From positions 136,491 through 200,490 of the forward strand of contig JAKQTR010000043.1 in NCBI GenBank assembly GCA_029562975.1: DNA of 64,000 nucleotides. Reading direction: 5' to 3'. Both the position numbers and the translations under genes were made by a program. Every line of letters begins with the position of its first letter. The first letter of the stretch is position 1. Origin of the DNA: Acidobacteriota bacterium (GTDB lineage Bacteria; Acidobacteriota; Vicinamibacteria; Vicinamibacterales; JAKQTR01). The notes under the pieces were generated by a model, which searched no databases, was not told the DNA's origin, and saw only the letters and a list, made by a program, of their open reading frames with translations. Shown in pieces: positions 32,976-40,406 of the stretch.

Positions 32976-33404
32976 GACGGACGACGAGTACTGCTTCCCT
33001 TCGAACTCGGCTATGCGCGCGCGGACCGCGTCGGGCACCGGCACGGGCGCCCGCGCGCCGTAATCATACGCGACCTGGACGCTCTTCGCCGCGGCCACCA
33101 GGCGGCCGGCCGGATTGCGGATTTCGAAGGCCATCGAGAAGCTCGATCGCCCGATCCCGGTGACGCCGGCGGCGACGTCCAGCACCTCGCCGACCTCCGC
33201 CTGCGCGCGGTAGTCGATCTCGACGCGCGCCAGGATGTAGCTCACTTCGCCCGCGACGCGGTCGAGGCCCGCGGCTCGCCAGTAGGCGAAGCGCGCGATC
33301 TCCAGGTACGTGAGGTAGACGGCGTTGTTGACGTGGCCCATCATGTCGCAGTCGCGGAACCGGACCTCGATGGGGCAGTGAACGGGAAAGCGCGATTCGG
33401 TCAT
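32973..33404 (-). CDS. Acyl-CoA thioesterase (hot-dog fold, 4-hydroxybenzoyl-CoA thioesterase type)
   Basis: 143 residues from ATG 33404. The FcbC/YbgC signature is VRFRDCDMMGHVNNAVYLTY, with the catalytic Asp in RDCD and the HVNN block. IDYRAQAEVGEVLDV follows. It hydrolyses acyl-CoA thioesters in the cytosol; chain preference is unknown. The MFS gene lies 10 nt upstream with a short repeat between, so they are likely co-transcribed. Confidence 0.85.
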   Translation of the reverse strand: MTESRFPVHCPIEVRFRDCDMMGHVNNAVYLTYLEIARFAYWRAAGLDRVAGEVSYILARVEIDYRAQAEVGEVLDVAAGVTGIGRSSFSMAFEIRNPAGRLVAAAKSVQVAYDYGARAPVPVPDAVRARIAEFEGKQYSSSV

Positions 33405-33414
33405 GACGCGGGAC

Positions 33415-34644
33415 TCAGGACTCGGGACTCCGGGCGCTCGATCCAGCGGCCATCGACACGATAGCGACGGTCTCGGGCGCCGCCGCCAGCCGCGCCTTCC
33501 ACAACGCGCGGACCGCGAGCGCCGCAGCCACGGCCATCACGGCCGACCCGCTGAAGTAGGGCATCGCGACGCCGAGGCGGTCGAACGCGTAGCCGCCCCA
33601 GAGCGGCCCGGCAATGCGCGCGAGGCTGTTCAGCGACTGCACCAGCCCCATCACGCCTCCCTGGTCCTCGGCCGACGAGCACCGGGAGATCAGCGACGCC
33701 AGCGCGGGGTTGTTGAACCCCATGCCGGCCGCCATCACGGCGTTGGCCGCGACAACCACGGCCGCGGATCGGGACGTCGCGATCAAGAACAGCCCGGCCG
33801 CCACGACGGCCAGCGACACGGGCACGAGGTGGTGCTCGCCGACGAGCTTCACGGCCCTGCCGACAAGGCCTCCCTGGACGATGACCATGACGACGCCGAT
33901 CAGGGCGAACACGTAGCCGATCGTCGAGGCGGTGAAGCCGTGGACGTGCTCCGAGTACAGCGCGAACGTCGTCTCGAAGGAGGCGAAGGCGGCCACAGCC
34001 AGGAACCCGATGAGCATCAGCAGCGGCAGGTGCGGCTTCGCCATCGCCGCGCGCAGCGCGTCGAGCCGGCCGGCCCGCCTGATGGCCCTGTGCTCGGGCT
34101 TCAGGGTCTCGGGCAGCAGGAAGAGCGCGGCCGTGAAGTTCGCCAGCGCGAGGCCGGAGGCGAAGAACGCGGGCGCCGAGTACCCCCAGCGGCTCAGGAA
34201 CCCGCCGATGGCCGGCCCGAAGATGAAGCCCAGCCCGAAGGCGGCCCCGAACAGCCCCATGCCCTTCGCGCGGTTCTCGGGCGTCGTCAGGTCCGCCATG
34301 ACGGCCTGGACGGTCGGGATGTTGGCGCCGGCAATGCCCGCGAAGACCCTCGCGGCGAACAGCGTCGTCAGCGTCGAGGCCAGCCCGAACGCGAGATAGG
34401 CGAGGCTCGATCCGAGGAGCCCGACCAGGATCACCGGGCGGCGGCCGACGCGGTCCGAAAGCCGCCCCCAGAAGGGCGCGAACAGGAACTGCATCAACGA
34501 GAACGACGTGGCGAGCATGCCCACGGTGAACGCCGTGGCCCCGAACGTCTCGGCGTAGAACGGCAGGAGCGGGATGATGATCCCGAACCCCAGCAGGTCG
34601 ATGAAGACCGTGGCGAAGACGATGGCGACGGGCTGCAGCTTCAC
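33415..34644 (-). CDS. MFS transporter, TetA/DHA1-like
   Basis: 409 residues with 12 predicted helices. The DHA1 motif A is GRLSDRVGRRPVILVG (about 60-75), and the first helix is FIDLLGFGIIIPLLPFY, as in TetA-type drug:proton antiporters. Motif C-like GFIFGPAIGGFLS follows near 135. The C-terminal dozen residues (AAGSSARSPES) are encoded by the GGACTCGGGACTC repeat, so the original end is probably lost. Substrate unknown. Confidence 0.85.
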   Translation of the reverse strand: MKLQPVAIVFATVFIDLLGFGIIIPLLPFYAETFGATAFTVGMLATSFSLMQFLFAPFWGRLSDRVGRRPVILVGLLGSSLAYLAFGLASTLTTLFAARVFAGIAGANIPTVQAVMADLTTPENRAKGMGLFGAAFGLGFIFGPAIGGFLSRWGYSAPAFFASGLALANFTAALFLLPETLKPEHRAIRRAGRLDALRAAMAKPHLPLLMLIGFLAVAAFASFETTFALYSEHVHGFTASTIGYVFALIGVVMVIVQGGLVGRAVKLVGEHHLVPVSLAVVAAGLFLIATSRSAAVVVAANAVMAAGMGFNNPALASLISRCSSAEDQGGVMGLVQSLNSLARIAGPLWGGYAFDRLGVAMPYFSGSAVMAVAAALAVRALWKARLAAAPETVAIVSMAAGSSARSPES

Positions 34645-34798
34645 GGCTGTTCGGAATCCAGAAGCCAGAATCCGGAATTAGAAAGCTGCATGTCAGCAGG
34701 GTCGTTTCGACGCAGCGGAGTGCAGCCTCCGGCGCCTTGTCGCGGACTTCTCGATCGCACGGTCAGCATTCCGGCTTCTGGGTTCCGGCCTCTGAACT
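34645..34798. repeat. Inverted pair of GGAATCCGGAATT-type repeats
   Basis: The left arm (about 34649-34682) reads GGAATCCAGAAGCCAGAATC then CGGAATTAGAA. The right arm (about 34766-34798) carries the complement (ATTCCGGCTTCTGGGTTCC, GGCCTCTGAAC). About 85 nt of unique DNA lies between. A similar element is at 48570-48656. Confidence 0.7.
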
Positions 34799-35350
34799 CT
34801 ATTCCCGCTCCCGCTTCGCGTGGTACTTCGCGAACTCCTCGATGAAGCTCAGGCTCTGCATCGACTTCATGCGGTCGAGAAACAGGATGCCGTCGAGATG
34901 ATCCGTCTCGTGCTGGATCACCCGCGCCATGAACCCGGACGCCTGCAGATCGATCCGCTCGCCGTTCCGGTCGTGCGCCTTCACCCTGATGTCCCGGTAG
35001 CGGGGCACCAGGCCGCGCAGGCCGGGAATGCTCAGGCAGCCCTCCCAGTCCTCCTCGATCTGGCGGCTCGCGGGGACGATCTCCGGATTGACGAGCGCGA
35101 GGATCTCGGGCTCCGCCGGCTCCGCGTTCTCGTCGTCTTCGCGGTCGTTGAACACCCGGGCGACGAAGAGACGGCAGTCCTCGTGAACCTGCGGCGCCGC
35201 CAGCCCGGCCCCGTCGTTCTCGAGCATGGTCAGCGCCATGTCATCGATGAGCTTCTGGAAGGCCGGCGTGGCGATGGACGACGGGGCGACCGCCTTCATC
35301 TTCTTCCGCAGGATCGGATGGCCCATGCGGGAGATCTTGAGCAGGGACAT
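34799..35350 (-). CDS. def: Peptide deformylase
   Basis: 183 residues. All three family motifs are present: GAGLAAPQ (motif I, about 48-55), EGCLSIPG (motif II, with the metal Cys) and QHETDHLDG (motif III, HExxH). It removes the formyl group from nascent N-terminal methionine at the ribosome. An acidic insert REDDENAEPAEPE (about 74-86) is not typical. Start ATG 35350 lies 8 nt after a CATAAT box, suggesting a leaderless or near-leaderless message. Confidence 0.94.
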   Translation of the reverse strand: MSLLKISRMGHPILRKKMKAVAPSSIATPAFQKLIDDMALTMLENDGAGLAAPQVHEDCRLFVARVFNDREDDENAEPAEPEILALVNPEIVPASRQIEEDWEGCLSIPGLRGLVPRYRDIRVKAHDRNGERIDLQASGFMARVIQHETDHLDGILFLDRMKSMQSLSFIEEFAKYHAKRERE

Positions 35351-35358
35351 AAGTCCCT

Positions 35359-35364
35359 ATTATG
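35359..35364 (-). promoter_or_regulatory. -10 box CATAAT for def
   Basis: CATAAT on the minus strand ends 8 nt before ATG 35350, leaving room for at most a base or two of leader. Confidence 0.5.
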
Positions 35365-35765
35365 ACAGGCGCTGGGGGCTGGGCGCCAGGCGCTGCTCGG
35401 ACAGGGGCGAGGGGCGAAAGGCAAGGGGCTGGTCGGACAAGGGCGAGCGGCAAGGGGCGAGCACGGTTCTTGCTCGCGCAACCAGTTGTCGGGGCGGCTA
35501 GGACGGGCAGCTGGGACCTGTCCGCCGGGCGGCGGGGCCGCGTCCAGGCCGGACTTCGGCGGGAACGGGACGGATGGCGGAACGCCGGCCATCCGTCCCG
35601 GCGATTACGGATCCGTGCCTTCGGAATCAGTCTGGAGGCCGGAGTGCCGCGGGCCGAAAGACAGGCAGGCGGCCGCGCCGTCAGCTCTCGGCCGGGCCAG
35701 GACGCGCCGGGGCCGCGGGCCCGACACCGCGAGGCAGTTGACAGCATCAGGCGAGGAGACGCATC
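35365..35765. repeat. Gene-free interval, about 400 bp, rich in modular repeats
   Basis: The left part (35365-35475) is a run of repeat words: GGCGCTGGGGGCTGGGCGCC, AGGCGCTGCTCGGACAGGG, GGCAAGGGGCTGGTCGGAC, AAGGGCGAGCGGCAAGGGGC. These complement the CTTGCCCCTTGTCCCTGTCC words at 60770-60850. The right part shows only GC-rich DNA and the GAGGAG ribosome site for the next gene. Confidence 0.6.
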
Positions 35766-36236
35766 ATGACGCGCATGCGACGAATGGCAGTGGCGGCGGC
35801 CCTCGCGGCCGCAATCGGAACCGCGGCGGCGTGCGTGGAAACGAGGCACGAGAACCCGGCGTCTCCGACCCCCGCGCTCGCGGTGCTCTCGGCCGGAAGC
35901 TGGACCTCGTCCACCGCGGCCGTGGCGTCCTCGCTCGATCCGAAGGCCTGCGGGAACCTCGAGTGGACGATCACGTCGCTGACCGGCACCTCGGCGTCGG
36001 GGACGTTCAAGGCGGTCTGCGGCGGCGGCCTGACGCTCGAAGGATCGGCCGAGGGCAAGCTGAACGGCCTGACCGCCGACCTCAGGGTGAGCGGAACCGT
36101 CGCCGGGGCCGGCATGGCATGCACCTTCTCGCTGGTGGGCACGGCGCTGCCCGAGGGGCTCGACCGCGTGCGGATCAACTACAGCGGATCGACCTGCCTG
36201 GGGCCGGTGTCGGGCTCCGAGGTCATCAGGAAGTAG
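35766..36236 (+). CDS. Small putative lipoprotein of unknown function
   Basis: 156 residues from ATG 35766 (GAGGAG at the right spacing). A lipoprotein signal ends at AAAC (Cys23, in TAAACVETRH). The mature part is a small beta-rich domain with paired cysteines (PKACGNLEWTIT, FKAVCGGGLTLEG, GAGMACTFSL, GSTCLGPVSG), probably two disulfides. I recognise no family. Its stop overlaps the end of the convergent thiI gene by 11 nt. Confidence 0.7.
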   Translation: MTRMRRMAVAAALAAAIGTAAACVETRHENPASPTPALAVLSAGSWTSSTAAVASSLDPKACGNLEWTITSLTGTSASGTFKAVCGGGLTLEGSAEGKLNGLTADLRVSGTVAGAGMACTFSLVGTALPEGLDRVRINYSGSTCLGPVSGSEVIRK

Positions 36237-37398
36237 GCGGGGGAAACCGGAACTCCTCGGTCGCGGTCGCCTCGACGGCCGCCCTCACCATGTCCTCGAT
36301 CGGCAGCTTTGCCTCCGCTTCCTCCACCTGCCACCGCCGCGCGTGCGTCTCGGGGCTGCGCGGCGTGAACAGCTGGCAGCAGTCCTGGTCCGGGACGATC
36401 GAGATTTCGTAGGTCCCGATCCTCATCGCCTCGGCGACGATCTCCTCCTTGTCCGTCCCGACGAGCGGCCGCAGGATCGGCATGCTCGTGGCGTCCGCGA
36501 TGACCGTGAGGTTCTCGAGGGTCTGCGAGGCGACCTGGCCGATGACTTCGCCCGTGACCAGCGCCTTCGCGCGGCTGGCGCGCGCGATGCGCTCGGCGAT
36601 GCGGAGCATCAGGCGCCTGTAGATCACGACCCGGAGCGGCGCCGGCACGCTCAGGACGACCTGGCGCTGGAGCTCACCGAAGGGCACGAGCCGCAGCGTC
36701 GTGTGCATCTGGTAGCGCGTGAGGACCTCCGTGAGCTCGCGCGCCTTCTCCTGCGATGCGCGCGAGAGGTACGGGTAGCTGTGGAAGTGCACCGGGACCA
36801 CCGAGCAGCCTCGCCTCATCAGCCGGTACGCCGCGACGGGCGAGTCGATGCCGCCGGACATGAGGCACGCGACGCGCCCGCTCACGCCGGTCGGCATCCC
36901 GCCCGCGCCTTTCTCTTTGCCGAACGAGTAGAAGATCCGGTTCGGCAGCACCTCCACCGTCACGACCATCTCGGGCCGCTCGAGCTTCACGGGCCAGCCG
37001 AGGCGCTCGACAATGCGCGCGCCGAGCTCGCGCTCGAGCTGGGGCGACGTCATGGGGAACGTCTTGTCGCCGCGCTTGGCGCTGACGCGGAACGTCACCG
37101 GCCTGTGGCCCTCCAGGTCCGCCAGGACGGCCGATGCCACCGACTCGAGATCCCGCGCCGCGCGCCCGGCCTTCGAGAAGTTCGCGATGCCGAAGACGTG
37201 CCGGAGCCGCTCGCTGACGGCCTCGTAGCCGGCCGACGGCCCGAGGACGATTTCAATCCGGCCCATCAGCGCGCGCACGTCCTTCACGCCGAGGTCCGCC
37301 GTCTGCCTGCGGACGTTGCGGACGAGCTGGCCGATGAAGTACGGCCGGTTCCGGCCCTTCAGGGCGATCTCCTGGTAATGGACGAGGATGGATGTCAT
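36226..37398 (-). CDS. thiI: tRNA 4-thiouridine synthase ThiI
   Basis: 390 residues. N-terminal ferredoxin-like and THUMP domains (GRNRPYFIGQLVRN; LGARIVERLGWPVKLERPEM), then the PP-loop ATPase MSGGIDSPVAAYRLMRRGC. The persulfide-handling Cys lies in DQDCCQLFTPRSPETHARR. It has no C-terminal rhodanese domain, as in Bacillus-type ThiI that takes sulfur from a dedicated desulfurase. It thiolates U8 of tRNA and may supply sulfur to thiamine. Confidence 0.92.
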   Translation of the reverse strand: MTSILVHYQEIALKGRNRPYFIGQLVRNVRRQTADLGVKDVRALMGRIEIVLGPSAGYEAVSERLRHVFGIANFSKAGRAARDLESVASAVLADLEGHRPVTFRVSAKRGDKTFPMTSPQLERELGARIVERLGWPVKLERPEMVVTVEVLPNRIFYSFGKEKGAGGMPTGVSGRVACLMSGGIDSPVAAYRLMRRGCSVVPVHFHSYPYLSRASQEKARELTEVLTRYQMHTTLRLVPFGELQRQVVLSVPAPLRVVIYRRLMLRIAERIARASRAKALVTGEVIGQVASQTLENLTVIADATSMPILRPLVGTDKEEIVAEAMRIGTYEISIVPDQDCCQLFTPRSPETHARRWQVEEAEAKLPIEDMVRAAVEATATEEFRFPPPTS

Positions 37399-37451
37399 TG
37401 AATCAGGCGCTCGGGGCTAGGCGCTAGGCGCTAGTCGGACACTGACCGCCG
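37399..37451. repeat. Single arm of GGGGCTAGGCGCTAGGCGCTAG repeat
   Basis: GGCGCTCGGGGCTAGGCGC followed by TAGGCGCTAGTCGGAC lies between the thiI start and the adenosyltransferase stop. No second arm is seen. Confidence 0.6.
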
Positions 37452-37988
37452 TCACCACTCGGACTCGGCGACGCCGGCGCGGCGGTTCACCACGCGGGCG
37501 AGGACGAAGAGCAGGTCGGAGAGGCGGTTCATGTAGGCCAGGAACTCGACTTCCAGGACGCCCAGGGCCACCATCCGGCGCTCGGCCCGCCGGCACACGG
37601 TCCGGGCGAGATGGAGGGACGCGGCCGCGGGCGATCCGCCTGGCAGGATGAAGCGCCGGAGCGGCTGCAGCTCTTCCGCGCAGGCGTCGATCCAGCCTTC
37701 GAGGCGCGTGACGTCGTCGGGGCCGAGCGCGACCTTGGTGACCCGCCCGGCGATGCGCTCCGCCGGGTCGGCCAGGCGCGATCCGAGGGCGAACAGGTCC
37801 CGCTGGATCTGCGCGAGCATCCGATCCAGGTCCTCGTCCAGGCCCGCCGCGCGCGCCTGGCCCACGGCGGCATTCGCCTCGTCCACCTCCCCGTAGGCAT
37901 CGACGCGCGGGTCGGACTTCGCGATCCGCGTGCCGTCGAACAGCGTCGTCGCGCCGCCGTCCCCGGTCCGCGTGTAGATCTTCTCCAT
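37452..37988 (-). CDS. Cob(I)alamin adenosyltransferase, PduO type
   Basis: 178 residues from ATG 37988. The family N-terminus is MEKIYTRTGDGGATTLFDG, followed by DPRVDAYGEVDEANAAVGQA. The active-site region is FILPGGSPAAASLHLARTVC with RRAERRM, then YMNRLSDLLFVLAR. It transfers adenosyl from ATP to cobalamin to make coenzyme B12. Divergent from mutY over only 43 nt. No cobalamin riboswitch is present. Confidence 0.93.
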   Translation of the reverse strand: MEKIYTRTGDGGATTLFDGTRIAKSDPRVDAYGEVDEANAAVGQARAAGLDEDLDRMLAQIQRDLFALGSRLADPAERIAGRVTKVALGPDDVTRLEGWIDACAEELQPLRRFILPGGSPAAASLHLARTVCRRAERRMVALGVLEVEFLAYMNRLSDLLFVLARVVNRRAGVAESEW

Positions 37989-37997
37989 GCCTGTTGG

Positions 37998-38005
37998 ATT
38001 ATAAG
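37998..38005. promoter_or_regulatory. Shared palindromic -10 region (TATAAT on minus, TATAAG on plus)
   Basis: ATTATAAG reads TATAAT on the minus strand (9 nt from the adenosyltransferase ATG) and TATAAG on the plus strand (26 nt before mutY). One AT-rich core may therefore serve both divergent genes. Confidence 0.5.
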
Positions 38006-38031
38006 TGTCCTGAACCGCGTCCGCGAGGCTG

Positions 38032-38859
38032 ATGTCCCTGAACCCGCCATCCCGCCGCCCGGCCCCAGGCCGTCTCCACTTGCCGCCGCCGGCCCGGCGC
38101 CGCGCGTTTCGACGGGCCCTGCTGCGCTGGTACGACCGCAACGGGCGCGATCTGCCATGGCGCAGAACGACCGACCCGTACCACATCCTGGTGTCGGAGA
38201 TCATGCTGCAGCAGACTCAGGTGCATCGCGTGCTGCCGAAGTACCACGAGTGGCTCGGCAAGTACCCGACGCTCGAGGCGCTCGCCGGGGCCCCAGAAGA
38301 AGGGGCTGTCGAAACCTGGCGCCCGCTCGGGTACAACATCAGGCCGCGGCGCCTGCACGCCATCGCGCGCGAGGCGGTCTCCAGGTTCGGCGGCGCGCTG
38401 CCGGCCGACGAAGCGGCGCTGCGCTCGTTCAAGGGCATCGGGCCCTACACGGCGGGCGCGATGCTGAGCTTCGCCTTCGGCAAGCGGGCGCCAATCCTGG
38501 ACACCAACGTCGCGCGCGTGCTCGTCCGGGTCGTCGTCGGGCGCGGCGACGCCAAGTCGCACCGGATGCGCAAGCACCTGTGGGCGCTCTCCGAGGCCAT
38601 GATGCCGCGCAAGCGGGTGTTCGACTTCAACCAGGCGCTGATGGATTTCGGGGCGCTGGTGTGCGCGGCGCGAAACCCGAAGTGCGGCGAGTGCCCGATG
38701 GCGGGGTTCTGCGAGGCGTTCAGACTCGGGGCCCGGGGCTCGGGACCTGGCGCTCGGGACTCGGCGCTCGGGGCTCGGCCTGCCGCGCCGAAACCGACCG
38801 TCAGGCCGTCCGGCGAAGGCGGGCGTTCGGGGAAGGCGGCAGGCGTGACCCGGCGATGA
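38032..38859 (+). CDS. mutY: A/G-specific adenine glycosylase MutY, without the C-terminal MutT-like domain
   Basis: 275 residues. MutY hallmarks are DLPWRRTTDPYHILVSEIML and QQTQV (catalytic Glu), the helix-hairpin-helix FKGIGPYTAGAMLSFAFG, the catalytic Asp in ILDTNVARV, and the 4Fe-4S cluster CAARNPKCGECPMAGFC. It removes A opposite 8-oxoguanine. The usual 8-oxoG-reading C-terminal domain is absent. Instead residues about 231-275 (RLGARGSGPGARDSALGARP and on) are encoded by the intergenic GGGCTCGGGACTCGG-type repeats. The mutT-like gene begins inside the stop codon. Confidence 0.92.
   Translation: MSLNPPSRRPAPGRLHLPPPARRRAFRRALLRWYDRNGRDLPWRRTTDPYHILVSEIMLQQTQVHRVLPKYHEWLGKYPTLEALAGAPEEGAVETWRPLGYNIRPRRLHAIAREAVSRFGGALPADEAALRSFKGIGPYTAGAMLSFAFGKRAPILDTNVARVLVRVVVGRGDAKSHRMRKHLWALSEAMMPRKRVFDFNQALMDFGALVCAARNPKCGECPMAGFCEAFRLGARGSGPGARDSALGARPAAPKPTVRPSGEGGRSGKAAGVTRR
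38727..38845 (+). repeat. Modular repeats inside the 3' end of mutY
   Basis: GGGGCCCGGGGCTCGGGAC, CTGGCGCTCGGGACTCGGC, GCTCGGGGCTCGGCCTGCC, then GGCGAAGGCGGGCG: the same words as in 63420-63540, on the opposite strand. They are translated as the MutY tail. Confidence 0.65.
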
Positions 38860-39245
38860 AGCGGGTCGTGGTGGCGGCGGCGGTCATCGAGCGCGGCGGA
38901 GCGTTCCTGCTGGCGAGGCGTCTCGAGGGGACGCACCTTGCCGGCCACTGGGAGTTCCCCGGCGGGAAGCTGCACGAGGGCGAAACGCTCGAGGAATGCC
39001 TGGCGCGGGAAATCCGCGAGGAGCTCGACGCCGCGATCGAGGTTGGCGAGGAGATCCTCGCGACAATCCACGACTACCCGGACCGATCCGTCGAACTCCG
39101 GTTCTTCCGCTGCCTGCTGCTCGGCGAGCCCAGGCCGGTCATGGGACAGGAGATGCGGTGGGTGGCGCGCGCCGACCTGGACGCGGTTCCCCTCCCGCCG
39201 GCCGACGCGGAGCTCGCGGGACTGCTCATCTCGCGCAGCGTTTGA
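38856..39245 (+). CDS. NUDIX hydrolase, MutT/8-oxo-dGTP diphosphatase type
   Basis: 129 residues, start overlapping the mutY stop (ATGA). Full Nudix box GGKLHEGETLEECLAREIRE then ELDAAIEV. VVVAAAVIERGGAFLLARR and GHWEFPGG match MutT. It should hydrolyse 8-oxo-dGTP and so keep oxidised G out of DNA, acting on the same lesion as MutY. The tight coupling suggests matched amounts. Confidence 0.88.
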   Translation: MKRVVVAAAVIERGGAFLLARRLEGTHLAGHWEFPGGKLHEGETLEECLAREIREELDAAIEVGEEILATIHDYPDRSVELRFFRCLLLGEPRPVMGQEMRWVARADLDAVPLPPADAELAGLLISRSV

Positions 39246-39389
39246 AGGCCCGGCCTCCAACCGGAATCCGGGCTGGAGCCCCGATCTCCACATGGATCCC
39301 GGAAAAGGCGACGGTCTCCAATTCCCGCGTCGGCGGTCAGGCCGGGACCTGGAGAGCGTCCCCTCCCGGAACAGGCGACTGACACCTCT

Positions 39390-40382
39390 TCAGGGGGTCA
39401 CGAACGGCAGCGCGGTGACGGTGCCAGGAATCGGCCCGGCACCGCTCGCGACGGCAACCGCAGTGCCGGGCTCGGCCAGATCGCGGTGCACGTAGCCGAG
39501 GGCGACGGGCCGCCCGAGCGCAGGCGACATGACGGCGCTCGTCACGCGGCCCGCCTCTTTGTCCCCGGCCAGGATCGGGCTCCCGGGAGACGGAACGGAA
39601 CTGCCGTCCAGCGCCACGCCGACCAGCTTCCGGGCGATTCTCCCGTGGCCGCGATCGCGGATGCGCACGAGGACTTCCTGGCCCGGGAAGCAGCCCTTCG
39701 TGAAGCTCACCGCCCGCCCCTCGATGCCGGCCTCGAGGGGAATGGTGGCCTCGTCCATGTCGGCGGGAAACGCCGGCTCGCCGGCCTCCACGCGCAGGAC
39801 CTCGGCGGTAGCCGCGGACATCCTCACCGCACCCGCCTCGGCCAACGCCGCTTCGAGGGCTTCCACCTGCCCGGCGGCGGCGAAGAGAAGGAAGCCGGTC
39901 AATCCCAGCCCGTCGCGCCGGGCCGCCACGAGAGTGTCTCCGCGGAACGCCAGGCGGGCGTTCTGGAAGGGCGCAAACGCCGCGAGGTCCGCGCCGATCG
40001 CCGCGCCGGCGGCCTCGGCGGCGCGCGGCCCATAGACGCCGAGGCATCCCCAGGCCTCGCTCACGTCGCCGAGCTGGACGTCCTCGCTGAAGATCAGCTG
40101 GTCCAGCCGCTCGAGAAGCCGCTGCCCGGCGCCCGCCGGCGTGTCGATGAGCGCCGCGTCGCCGAGATCGAACAGGTTCATGTCGGCGACCATCCGGCCC
40201 TGCGGCGTCAGGAAGGCCGTATAACAGCCCGAGCCGGAAGCCAGTCCGGCGATGTCGTTCGTCAAAACCGCATGCAGAAAGGACTTGCGATCCGCGCCGC
40301 GAACGACGATCCGGCCCCGGTGCCCAAGGCCCGCCACGGCCGCGGCCAGGCGCGCCGCTGTGTAGTCGTCCGGAATGGTCAT
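39390..40382 (-). CDS. ygfZ: YgfZ/GcvT-family folate-binding protein
   Basis: 330 residues from ATG 40382; the frame could extend to 40421 but the TACAAT -10 box lies there. The YgfZ motif is KGCFPGQEVLVRIRDRGHGR (K-G-C-x-x-G-Q-E), with the N-terminal GCYTAFLTPQGRMVADMNLF. YgfZ uses folate to help repair or assemble iron-sulfur enzymes. Divergent from the alpha/beta hydrolase. Confidence 0.9.
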   Translation of the reverse strand: MTIPDDYTAARLAAAVAGLGHRGRIVVRGADRKSFLHAVLTNDIAGLASGSGCYTAFLTPQGRMVADMNLFDLGDAALIDTPAGAGQRLLERLDQLIFSEDVQLGDVSEAWGCLGVYGPRAAEAAGAAIGADLAAFAPFQNARLAFRGDTLVAARRDGLGLTGFLLFAAAGQVEALEAALAEAGAVRMSAATAEVLRVEAGEPAFPADMDEATIPLEAGIEGRAVSFTKGCFPGQEVLVRIRDRGHGRIARKLVGVALDGSSVPSPGSPILAGDKEAGRVTSAVMSPALGRPVALGYVHRDLAEPGTAVAVASGAGPIPGTVTALPFVTP

Positions 40383-40390
40383 GGCTCTGG

Positions 40391-40396
40391 TATGCT
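40391..40396 (+). promoter_or_regulatory. Extended -10 (TGGTATGCT) for the alpha/beta hydrolase gene
   Basis: TATGCT preceded by TGG, an extended -10. It ends 10 nt before ATG 40407. Confidence 0.45.
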
Positions 40397-40406
40397 CAGA
40401 AACGTC

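Noticed and set aside
37989-38031. Cobalamin riboswitch ahead of the adenosyltransferase gene
   Set aside because: Only 43 nt separate it from the divergent mutY, far too short for the roughly 200-nt aptamer.
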